Assembly (NCBI GenBank): GCA_045561735.1
Contig: JBJKXC010000025.1
Location: 1 to 64,000 of the forward strand
DNA from: UBA3537 sp045561735
GTDB lineage: Bacteria > Bacteroidota > Bacteroidia > Flavobacteriales > Flavobacteriaceae
DNA: 64,000 nt
Direction: 5' to 3'
Positions 18,301-25,643 of the stretch are shown here, piece by piece. A program made the position numbers and the translations under genes. The notes beneath the pieces were generated by a model. That model worked only from the letters and a program-made list of their open reading frames with translations, did not search any database and was not told the DNA's origin. The first letter of the stretch is position 1; each line of letters starts with the position of its first letter.

Positions 18301-19047
18301 TTAGAGCACTTTTGCTTCGTTTTGTAAAAGGGTTATAAGTTGGTCAATGTTTTCGGCATCTATCATTTTTATGGCGCCTTTAGCAGCGGGTTTTTGAAAA
18401 GAAATGGTCTGGGTTTTTTCTTGAATATTTTCAGGTTCAACAACTCGCAGTGGTTTTTTCCGAGCCATCATAATGCCTCGCATGTTTGGAATTTTTAAAT
18501 CACTTTCTTCAACCAAACCTTTTTGACCCCCAATGACCAGCGGGAGAGTGGTTGACAATGTTTCTTTACCGCCGTCCATTTCACGAACAGCTGTTGCATA
18601 CTGTCCCTCAACCTCCAAAGAAATGCAATTGTTGACAAAGCTGGCTCCTAGGCTTGCGGCCATCATTCCAGGAACAACACCACCGTTATAATCTATAGAT
18701 TCTCTTCCAGCGATAATTAAATCGTAGTCTCCTTCTTTGGCAATTTTAGAAAGTTCACTTGCGACTGCAAATCCGTCCGTAGCAGTTGTGTTAATTCTTA
18801 TGGCTGCATCGGCGCCAATGGCTAGCGCTTTTCTCAATGTTGGCTCTGTTTCTGCACCTCCAACATTGACCACATCAACGCTAGCTCCTTGACGTTCCTT
18901 GAACCACATGGCTCGCGTCAAACCAAATTCGTCATTGGGATTGATTACAAACTGTAAGGTATTGCTGTCAAATTTTGTATTGTCATCTGTGAAATTTATC
19001 TTGGAAGTAGTATCTGGTACATGGCTGATACAAACTAAAATCTTCAT
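18301..19047 (-). CDS. etfB: Electron transfer flavoprotein subunit beta
   Basis: This 248-residue AMP-binding beta subunit pairs with EtfA. Conserved stretches include MKILVCISHVPDTTSKINF, INPNDEFGLTRAM, the signature DLIIAGRESIDYNGGVVPGM and LPLVIGGQKGLVEESDLKIPNMRGIMMARKK (in part). It begins the minus-strand run. Its upstream region holds a TAATTTTG -7 element and a perfect 26-bp palindrome, suggesting control by a dimeric repressor. Confidence 0.97.
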   Translation of the reverse strand: MKILVCISHVPDTTSKINFTDDNTKFDSNTLQFVINPNDEFGLTRAMWFKERQGASVDVVNVGGAETEPTLRKALAIGADAAIRINTTATDGFAVASELSKIAKEGDYDLIIAGRESIDYNGGVVPGMMAASLGASFVNNCISLEVEGQYATAVREMDGGKETLSTTLPLVIGGQKGLVEESDLKIPNMRGIMMARKKPLRVVEPENIQEKTQTISFQKPAAKGAIKMIDAENIDQLITLLQNEAKVL

Positions 19048-19073
19048 TATTTTGGATTGTTGTAATTACAAAA

Positions 19074-19081
19074 CAAAATTA
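19074..19081 (-). promoter_or_regulatory. -7 element upstream of etfB
   Basis: TAATTTTG reads on the minus strand at 19081-19074, about 27 bases before the etfB ATG, and matches TAnnTTTG. No clear TTG is visible at the -33 distance. That position is occupied by the palindrome at 19095-19120. Confidence 0.5.
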
Positions 19082-19094
19082 CAAAAAAAAATTT

Positions 19095-19120
19095 AATTTC
19101 CTATGCATGCATAGGAAATT
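19095..19120. promoter_or_regulatory. Perfect 26-bp palindrome, candidate operator between etfB and pdhB
   Basis: The 13-base half-site AATTTCCTATGCA at 19095-19107 is followed by its exact reverse complement to 19120, with no spacer. The core ATGCATGCAT with flanking CCT/AGG has the shape of an operator for a dimeric TetR-type regulator. It covers the -33 zone of the etfB promoter and lies about 39 bases upstream of the pdhB -7 element. With no loop-sized spacer or T-run it is a poor terminator. Confidence 0.6.
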
Positions 19121-19158
19121 TTTAAATAAGATAAGCTTTAAATATGATTGTTTATTGT

Positions 19159-19166
19159 TATTTTTG
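19159..19166 (+). promoter_or_regulatory. -7 element upstream of pdhB
   Basis: TATTTTTG matches the Bacteroidota TAnnTTTG element, about 80 bases before the pdhB ATG. A clear TTG is not seen at the right distance upstream, so the assignment is tentative. Confidence 0.4.
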
Positions 19167-19246
19167 CTTCGCAGAAAAACCACTTATTCTGTTTAACCAA
19201 TTTTTGTCACCGCTACATCTGATGTAGGTAAGATAGGACTCAACTT

Positions 19247-20224
19247 ATGAAAACATTACAATTTAGAGAAGCTATTTGTGAAGCCATGAGCGAAGAAATG
19301 CGCCGTGATGAAAGCATTTATTTGATGGGTGAAGAAGTCGCAGAATACAATGGGGCTTACAAGGCTTCAAAAGGAATGCTTGATGAGTTTGGAGAGAAAC
19401 GCGTTATTGACACCCCCATTGCTGAGCTGGGTTTTGCGGGGATTGCCGTTGGATCAACCATGACAGGTAACAGGCCGATTGTAGAATTCATGACCTTTAA
19501 TTTTTCTTTGGTAGGGATTGATCAAATAATAAATAATGCTGCAAAAATCAGACAAATGTCTGGAGGACAGTTTAAATGTCCAGTCGTATTTAGAGGCCCT
19601 ACAGCTTCAGCAGGCCAGTTGGCTGCGACCCACTCCCAAGCCTTTGAAAGTTGGTTTGCAAATTGCCCTGGACTGAAAGTTATTGTCCCTTCAAATCCTT
19701 ATGACGCCAAGGGGTTACTCAAGGCGGCCATTCGAGATGACGATCCTGTTATTTTTATGGAAAGTGAACAAATGTATGGTGATAAAGGCGATGTACCTGA
19801 AGTAGAATACATCTTACCTATTGGAGTTGCTGACATCAAACGTGCTGGTTCTGATGTGACTGTTGTTTCCTTTGGAAAGATTATTAAAGAAGCTTATAAA
19901 GCGGCAGATGATCTTGAAAAAGAAGGTATTTCTTGTGAAATTATTGATTTGAGAACCGTGCGCCCCTTGGATATAAATACAGTTTTACAATCTGTTAAAA
20001 AAACCAATAGATTGGTCATATTAGAAGAAGCTTGGCCCTTTGGAAATGTATCAACAGAAATCACATATCAAATTCAAGAAAAAGCCTTTGACTATTTAGA
20101 TGCTCCTGTTGTTAAAATTAATACAGCGGATACGCCAGCGCCATATTCTCCTGTATTGTTAGAAGAATGGCTTCCCAACAGTAGCGACGTTGTAAAAGCA
20201 GTAAAAAAAGTATTATACAAATAA
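19247..20224 (+). CDS. pdhB: Pyruvate dehydrogenase E1 component, beta subunit
   Basis: This 325-residue beta subunit of the heterotetrameric E1 (thiamine diphosphate) enzyme decarboxylates pyruvate for acetyl-CoA synthesis. Typical stretches are MGEEVAEYNGAYKASKGML, RVIDTPIAELGFAGIAVGS, MTFNFSLVGIDQIINNAAK and the C-terminal transketolase domain (RTVRPLDINTVLQSVKKTNR, LEEAWPFGNVSTEI). The alpha subunit is not adjacent. In this lineage alpha is usually encoded with E2 elsewhere, so a lone pdhB is not necessarily odd. Confidence 0.95.
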   Translation: MKTLQFREAICEAMSEEMRRDESIYLMGEEVAEYNGAYKASKGMLDEFGEKRVIDTPIAELGFAGIAVGSTMTGNRPIVEFMTFNFSLVGIDQIINNAAKIRQMSGGQFKCPVVFRGPTASAGQLAATHSQAFESWFANCPGLKVIVPSNPYDAKGLLKAAIRDDDPVIFMESEQMYGDKGDVPEVEYILPIGVADIKRAGSDVTVVSFGKIIKEAYKAADDLEKEGISCEIIDLRTVRPLDINTVLQSVKKTNRLVILEEAWPFGNVSTEITYQIQEKAFDYLDAPVVKINTADTPAPYSPVLLEEWLPNSSDVVKAVKKVLYK

Positions 20225-20315
20225 ACAACTCGGATCCCGATGGGAAAATTAGGTTTTTCTATTGTTAATCATTTTACTACATTTGTGGCCTTTAAAAATT
20301 AATTAAAATCAAATT

Positions 20316-23117
20316 ATGGAATCAATGATGATTTACACGCCAATAGCTTTGGCGCTTTTAGGACTAATCTATATGCTAGTCAAGCAAAAATGGGTAATGA
20401 AACAAGATGCTGGTGATGGAAAAATGAAAGAAATTTCAGATCACATTTATGAAGGAGCTTTAGCATTCTTAAGTGCTGAGTATAGACTACTAGCTATTTT
20501 TGTAGTAATTGTAAGTATACTCCTTTTTGGTGTTTCTCTCATAGTAGATACTACTCATTGGTTAATAGTTATTGCATTTATTTTTGGAGCAATTTTTTCT
20601 GCTTTTGCAGGAAACATTGGAATGAAAATTGCCACCAAAACAAATGTTAGAACGACCCAAGCAGCACGAACCAGTCTCCCAAATGCCTTGAAAATTTCAT
20701 TTGGTGGTGGTACTGTTATGGGCCTTGGTGTTGCTGGTCTAGCAGTTTTAGGTTTAACAGGATTCTTTATTTTATTCTATAATTATTTTATGGGTGGAGT
20801 TGAAGGTGCTTTTTCTGTTGACCAAATGACCATCGTTTTAGAAACCTTAGCTGGATTTTCTTTAGGAGCTGAATCCATAGCATTATTCGCTCGTGTTGGT
20901 GGCGGTATCTACACAAAAGCTGCTGATGTTGGTGCAGATTTAGTAGGAAAAGTAGAAGCTGGTATTCCTGAAGACGATCCAAGAAATCCTGCTACAATAG
21001 CAGATAATGTTGGTGATAATGTTGGAGATGTTGCAGGAATGGGAGCTGACCTATTTGGTTCATATGTCGCAACTGTACTAGCAGCAATGGTATTAGGAAA
21101 TTATGTAATTAAAGACATGGGGGGAAGTATTTCTGATGCCTTTGGCGGTATAGGTCCTATTTTATTACCTATGGCTATTGCTGGTGCAGGTATTATTATT
21201 TCTATCATTGGGACAATGCTCGTAAAGATCAATAATAACGATGCAAAAGAAGATCAGGTGATGGGTGCATTAAACATAGGAAATTGGACTTCAATTGTAT
21301 TGGTAGCTATCTCATGTTATGCATTGTGTATGTATATGTTACCTGAAACTATGAATATGGAATTTTTTGGAGAAGGGTTAAAAGAAGTTTCTAGAATGAG
21401 TGTATTCTTTGCCACGTTAGTTGGTTTGGTGGTAGGTGCAGTTATTTCTTCTGTAACTGAATATTATACAGGACTCGGTAAATCTCCAATTTTAAAAATT
21501 GTACAACAATCAAGTACTGGAGCTGGTACAAATATCATTGCTGGTCTAGCTACCGGTATGATTTCTACCTTCCCCTCAGTAATACTATTTGCTGGCGCCA
21601 TTTGGGCATCTTATTTCTTTGCAGGATTTTATGGTGTAGCGCTTTCAGCTTCTGCTATGATGGCAACTACAGCAATGCAGTTGGCTATTGATGCATTCGG
21701 ACCAATTTCTGATAATGCTGGAGGAATAGCAGAAATGAGTGAACAAGATCCTATTGTAAGAGAAAGAACTGATATTTTAGACTCTGTAGGTAATACAACA
21801 GCCGCTACTGGAAAAGGATTTGCCATCGCTTCTGCTGCATTAACGTCATTAGCCTTGTTTGCTGCTTATGTAACATTTACAGGTATAGACGGAATTAACA
21901 TTTTTAAAGCCCCTGTATTAGCGATGTTATTTATAGGGGGTATGGTTCCTGTTGTATTTTCTGCTTTAGCTATGAATGCCGTTGGGAAAGCAGCTATGAA
22001 AATGGTACAAGAAGTGAGACGTCAGTTTAAAGATATCCCTGGAATAATGGAAGGTACTGGAAAGCCAGAATACGACAAGTGTGTTGCAATTTCTACAGAG
22101 GCTTCTCTTAAAGAAATGATGTTGCCTGGGTTTTTAACGATTGGGTTTCCTTTATTAATCGCCTTTGTTCCAATGATTTTTGGAATGGATAACTTAGCGA
22201 TTGCCGAAATGCTAGGGGGTTATATGGCAGGTGTTACAGTATCTGGTGTACTTTGGGCAATTTTTCAAAATAATGCTGGTGGTGCTTGGGACAATGCCAA
22301 AAAGTCTTTTGAAGCTGGTGTGGAGATAAATGGGGAAATGACTTATAAAGGTTCTGATGCTCATAAAGCAGCTGTTACAGGAGACACTGTAGGCGATCCT
22401 TTTAAGGATACTTCAGGACCTTCAATGAATATTTTAATAAAACTTACTTGTTTGATTGGTTTGGTTGTTGCACCAATTTTGGGTGGCCATTCAAACGGTT
22501 CCGACATTGATACGAAAAAACTCAGTTACAGCTTGGGAGTTAACGTAGCCTCTGGAATTAAAACTCAAGGGGTTGAGTCCATAGATACTAGGGCTATTTC
22601 TAAGTCTTTTAATGATGTATTTGAAGGCAATGATTTGGAGATTTCTGAACAAGAGAGCTTACAGTTTTTACAAACCTATTTTAGAGAATTGCAAGCCAAA
22701 AAACAGCAAGAAGCTGCTGATCAAGCCAAGGTTTCAGAACAAGAAGGCATCGATTATTTAGCTGAAAATGCCAAAAAGGATGGGGTGGTTACCACAGAAA
22801 CTGGACTTCAATACGAAGTGCTTAGCGAGGGTACTGGTGCCTCACCTACTCCTGAAGACAGCGTCACGGTACATTACACAGGAACTTTGATTGATGGGAC
22901 TGTTTTTGACAGCTCTGTAGAACGTGGAGCCCCTGCTACATTTGGAGTATCTCAAGTGATTAAAGGTTGGACTGAAGCATTACAACTCATGTCTGTTGGC
23001 GAAAAATTACGTTTGGTCATTCCCTCAGATCTTGCTTATGGCCCAAGAGGATCAGCGCCTAAAATTGGACCTAATGCAACTTTAATTTTTGAAGTTGAAC
23101 TTATCAAAATAAATTAA
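20316..23117 (+). CDS. hppA: Membrane pyrophosphatase fused to a Mip/FkpA-type FKBP prolyl isomerase
   Basis: A single 933-residue reading frame joins two normally separate proteins. Residues 1 to about 724 are a multi-spanning ion-translocating pyrophosphatase. It contains the catalytic loop DDPRNPATIADNVGDNVGDV (about 220-240) and GNTTAATGKG (about 490-500). The Ala in the latter motif is associated with potassium-dependent forms. Residues about 733-825 form the helical dimerisation domain of Mip/FkpA proteins (LSYSLGVNVASGIKTQGVES). Residues about 828-933 form a complete FKBP fold (VHYTGTLIDGTVFDSS, VIKGWTEALQLM, IPSDLAYGPRG, LIFEVELIKIN). Membrane pyrophosphatases end on the outer face, so the isomerase would lie in the periplasm, where FkpA-type proteins work. 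The FKBP part lacks its own signal peptide or lipobox. Pumping H+ versus Na+ cannot be settled here. Confidence 0.93.
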   Translation: MESMMIYTPIALALLGLIYMLVKQKWVMKQDAGDGKMKEISDHIYEGALAFLSAEYRLLAIFVVIVSILLFGVSLIVDTTHWLIVIAFIFGAIFSAFAGNIGMKIATKTNVRTTQAARTSLPNALKISFGGGTVMGLGVAGLAVLGLTGFFILFYNYFMGGVEGAFSVDQMTIVLETLAGFSLGAESIALFARVGGGIYTKAADVGADLVGKVEAGIPEDDPRNPATIADNVGDNVGDVAGMGADLFGSYVATVLAAMVLGNYVIKDMGGSISDAFGGIGPILLPMAIAGAGIIISIIGTMLVKINNNDAKEDQVMGALNIGNWTSIVLVAISCYALCMYMLPETMNMEFFGEGLKEVSRMSVFFATLVGLVVGAVISSVTEYYTGLGKSPILKIVQQSSTGAGTNIIAGLATGMISTFPSVILFAGAIWASYFFAGFYGVALSASAMMATTAMQLAIDAFGPISDNAGGIAEMSEQDPIVRERTDILDSVGNTTAATGKGFAIASAALTSLALFAAYVTFTGIDGINIFKAPVLAMLFIGGMVPVVFSALAMNAVGKAAMKMVQEVRRQFKDIPGIMEGTGKPEYDKCVAISTEASLKEMMLPGFLTIGFPLLIAFVPMIFGMDNLAIAEMLGGYMAGVTVSGVLWAIFQNNAGGAWDNAKKSFEAGVEINGEMTYKGSDAHKAAVTGDTVGDPFKDTSGPSMNILIKLTCLIGLVVAPILGGHSNGSDIDTKKLSYSLGVNVASGIKTQGVESIDTRAISKSFNDVFEGNDLEISEQESLQFLQTYFRELQAKKQQEAADQAKVSEQEGIDYLAENAKKDGVVTTETGLQYEVLSEGTGASPTPEDSVTVHYTGTLIDGTVFDSSVERGAPATFGVSQVIKGWTEALQLMSVGEKLRLVIPSDLAYGPRGSAPKIGPNATLIFEVELIKIN

Positions 23118-23134
23118 TTTTTAATGATTAATCA

Positions 23135-23176
23135 TAAAAAAACCCTCTATAAATTATAGAGGGTTATTTTGTTTTA
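23135..23176. terminator. Bidirectional intrinsic terminator between hppA-FKBP and the nucleoside kinase
   Basis: AACCCTCTATAA at 23141-23152 pairs perfectly with TTATAGAGGGTT at 23154-23165. An A-run lies on the left (23136-23142) and a T-rich tract on the right. It can therefore stop transcription from both convergent genes. Confidence 0.85.
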
Positions 23177-23178
23177 AG

Positions 23179-23793
23179 TTAAAATAATCCATTGATTTCC
23201 GAATCAATTTTTTCAATAATTTCTCCGAGGTCTTCAGCTTTCTCTACAAAATCTAAATGATCAACATCAATTATTAATAAGCGACCTTTTTCATACCTAT
23301 GAATCCATGCTTCATAGCGCTCGTTTAAGCGGCTTAAGTAATCAATTGAAATAGAGTTTTCATAATCCCGTCCGCGTTTGTGAATTTGATTAACAAGGTT
23401 TGGAATTGAACTTCTCAAATAAATTAATAGATCTGGTGCTTGTACAGTACTTTCCATAAGATTGAAGAGTGAGGAATAGTTGTCAAAATCTCTGTTAGTC
23501 ATCAAGCCCATTGCATGTAAATTGGGCGCAAAAATATTGGCATCTTCATAAATAGTACGGTCTTGAATAATATTTTTTCCGCTCTTTCTGATTTGAACAA
23601 CTTGCCTAAAACGGCTATTTAAAAAGTAAACTTGTAAGTTAAAACTCCAGCGTTCCATTTCGTTGTAAAAATCATCTAAGTATGGATTGTCAACAACATC
23701 TTCCAGCTGTGCTTCTATTTTGTAATGCTTGGCAAGTAATTGTGTAAGTGTTGTTTTTCCAGCGCCAATGTTTCCAGCGATAGCAATATGCAT
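23179..23793 (-). CDS. Deoxynucleoside kinase
   Basis: This 204-residue kinase of the dNK/dGK/dAK family phosphorylates deoxynucleosides for salvage. It has the P-loop GNIGAGKTT (residues 7-15), ERWSFNLQVYFLNSRF (substrate site), the DRTIYEDANIFA motif and a C-terminal lid region (RGRDYENSISIDYLSRLNERY). The preferred base cannot be told from the sequence. It starts 3 bases after the upstream hypothetical gene ends, so the two form an operon. Confidence 0.92.
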   Translation of the reverse strand: MHIAIAGNIGAGKTTLTQLLAKHYKIEAQLEDVVDNPYLDDFYNEMERWSFNLQVYFLNSRFRQVVQIRKSGKNIIQDRTIYEDANIFAPNLHAMGLMTNRDFDNYSSLFNLMESTVQAPDLLIYLRSSIPNLVNQIHKRGRDYENSISIDYLSRLNERYEAWIHRYEKGRLLIIDVDHLDFVEKAEDLGEIIEKIDSEINGLF

Positions 23794-23796
23794 AAT

Positions 23797-24579
23797 CTAT
23801 ATATTTAAAAGTTGGTAATAGTAAAGCAATTCACCATCATAAATATACAAGGTTTGGTTCATTACAAAAAACTGTTTAATTGTTTTTTTTGGAATTTTTA
23901 AAATCTGAATTTTTTTGTTATCATTTTTTTTGTAGTAGAGGCTATTTTCTTTTTTTAAAATAATAAAACCAGACCCTAATTTAAAATCATCAAAGCCATC
24001 ATGATTCATTTCTGATATTAAGCTGCCTGTATAATTGTAATGATAAAAAGACAATCCTGTCAAAGCATATACATTGTTATAGTCACTTTGAATCGCCAAA
24101 ATTTCACTTTTAAATGGAAGTGTATTTAGTTTTGTCTTTTGTCTTTTATAATCAAACAACTCTAACTGAAGTGTAAGTGCATTAAATAACCAGAGCGTAC
24201 TTTCATTGGCATAGGTAACTTTTGTAATTAGTCGATAAGGTAAGCTGTTGTTGAAATTAAGAATGCCAATTTCTGCCATCCGATTGTCTAGCAGGACCAC
24301 GGAATTGAAATTTTTGTGAAGCACTGCAATTTTAAGGGCATTAAAAACATGAACTTGATCAATCTTACCAAGTTGAAGATTACTATAGGATTGTATGTTC
24401 CCGTCCTGATCTTTTTCAAGGGCCGAGTTTTTTATGTAGTATCGCGAATCAAAACGATCAACCCCAACAAAATTTGAGCAGTTTAACTTCTCTTTTTTAA
24501 GCAAGCGAACTTGTATGGGATTTTGAGCCGCTACCCCCATAGAACATAAAAATAATAAACAAACGACAAATTTTTTCAT
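23797..24579 (-). CDS. Exported protein of unknown function, propeller-like
   Basis: This 260-residue protein has a clear signal peptide (MKKFVVCLLFLCSMGVAAQ). The mature part is a series of short beta-strand-like segments (IDQVHVFNALKIAVLHKNFN, ALTGLSFYHYNYTGSLISEM, QTLYIYDGELLYYYQLLNI). This suggests a small beta-propeller or barrel in the periplasm. No catalytic motif or family name is recognisable. It is co-transcribed with the deoxynucleoside kinase (3-base gap), a linkage I cannot explain functionally. Confidence 0.75.
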   Translation of the reverse strand: MKKFVVCLLFLCSMGVAAQNPIQVRLLKKEKLNCSNFVGVDRFDSRYYIKNSALEKDQDGNIQSYSNLQLGKIDQVHVFNALKIAVLHKNFNSVVLLDNRMAEIGILNFNNSLPYRLITKVTYANESTLWLFNALTLQLELFDYKRQKTKLNTLPFKSEILAIQSDYNNVYALTGLSFYHYNYTGSLISEMNHDGFDDFKLGSGFIILKKENSLYYKKNDNKKIQILKIPKKTIKQFFVMNQTLYIYDGELLYYYQLLNI

Positions 24580-24711
24580 CGATCGAAAAGTACAAAAAAC
24601 AGCTTTATTTTTTGTAACAAATCATAATTTCTTTCGTCTACAAATACTAGGTGCAGCGCAAAGTATGTTTAAGTTTGTGAATAATTTAACGCCTCATTGC
24701 TAAACAATATG

Positions 24712-24719
24712 TAAATTTG
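24712..24719 (+). promoter_or_regulatory. -7 element upstream of the GLPGLI gene
   Basis: TAAATTTG matches TAnnTTTG, 32 bases before the ATG at 24752. The nearest upstream TTG (24697-24699) is only 12 bases away, which is shorter than usual. Confidence 0.4.
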
Positions 24720-24751
24720 AAAAAGCTCAAAGAAAAAAATAAGATAAAATT

Positions 24752-25612
24752 ATGAAGAAAAAATTCAAGCTTACGTTATCTATCGCTTTAATTCTAGTTT
24801 GGAATCTGATTCAAGCACAAGACTTTCAAGGCAAAGCTTATTATTTTTCTAAAACAACTCCTGACATGAGTGGTTGGGGCAATGGAAAAATTACTGAGGT
24901 ACAGAAAAAACAAATGGCTGATCGTATGCGAGGTATGTTTGAAAAGTCTTTTATTTTAACTTTTGACAAACAAGCTTCAATTTTCAAAGAAGAAGAAGTC
25001 TTAGAAGCCCCTGGGCAAAAAAGCTTTGGAGGTTGGTGGAGTAGCTTTTCATCAGGACCACAGTATAAAAATATAAAAACACAACAATTCATTCAAGACC
25101 AAGAGTTCTTTGGCAGAAAGTTTTTGATTACCGATTCACTTCAGAAATTTGAATGGAAAATGGGGACTGAAACCAAGCAAATTGGACAGTATTTATGTAT
25201 GAAAGCGACCACCATAAAGGAGGTAGACGAATTTGATTGGAGAAGTATGCGCGGTAAAAATCGAGGTAAAAAAGACCAAGAAAAGTCCAAAACAGATCCC
25301 ACTAAAACCAAATCCGTAACTGAAGACATCGAAGTGCCGAAAACCATTGCTGTTACGGCTTGGTATACCCCGCAAATTCCTATCAACCAAGGGCCGGGGG
25401 AATTCTGGGGCTTACCTGGCCTTATTCTTGAAATTAATGCGGATCAAACCACTATTTTATGTTCAAAAATTGTCATGAATCCAGAACAAAAAATTACAAT
25501 TTCGGAGCCAGAAAAAGGTCGTGTTATTTCTAGAGAAGATTATAATGCTACGGTCAAACAAAAAATGGAAGAAATGCGAGATATGTACCGAGGACGGGGA
25601 GGAAGAAAATAA
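24752..25612 (+). CDS. GLPGLI family protein
   Basis: This 286-residue exported protein has a signal peptide ending LIQAQ. It carries the signature GPGEFWGLPGLILEI near residues 212-226, which defines the Bacteroidota GLPGLI family. A charged, Lys/Arg-rich insertion (RSMRGKNRGKKDQEKSKTDP) sits in the middle. Function is unknown. In many genomes these proteins precede an outer-membrane barrel gene, as here, where the next gene starts 31 bases downstream; the pair probably works together at the envelope. Confidence 0.88.
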   Translation: MKKKFKLTLSIALILVWNLIQAQDFQGKAYYFSKTTPDMSGWGNGKITEVQKKQMADRMRGMFEKSFILTFDKQASIFKEEEVLEAPGQKSFGGWWSSFSSGPQYKNIKTQQFIQDQEFFGRKFLITDSLQKFEWKMGTETKQIGQYLCMKATTIKEVDEFDWRSMRGKNRGKKDQEKSKTDPTKTKSVTEDIEVPKTIAVTAWYTPQIPINQGPGEFWGLPGLILEINADQTTILCSKIVMNPEQKITISEPEKGRVISREDYNATVKQKMEEMRDMYRGRGGRK

Positions 25613-25643
25613 CCATAACTTTTACAACTTAATTCATTATATA

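Noticed and set aside
25521..25643. Longer start for the 907-residue barrel protein at 25521
   Set aside because: It would overlap the GLPGLI coding region and place 41 polar residues before a perfect signal peptide.
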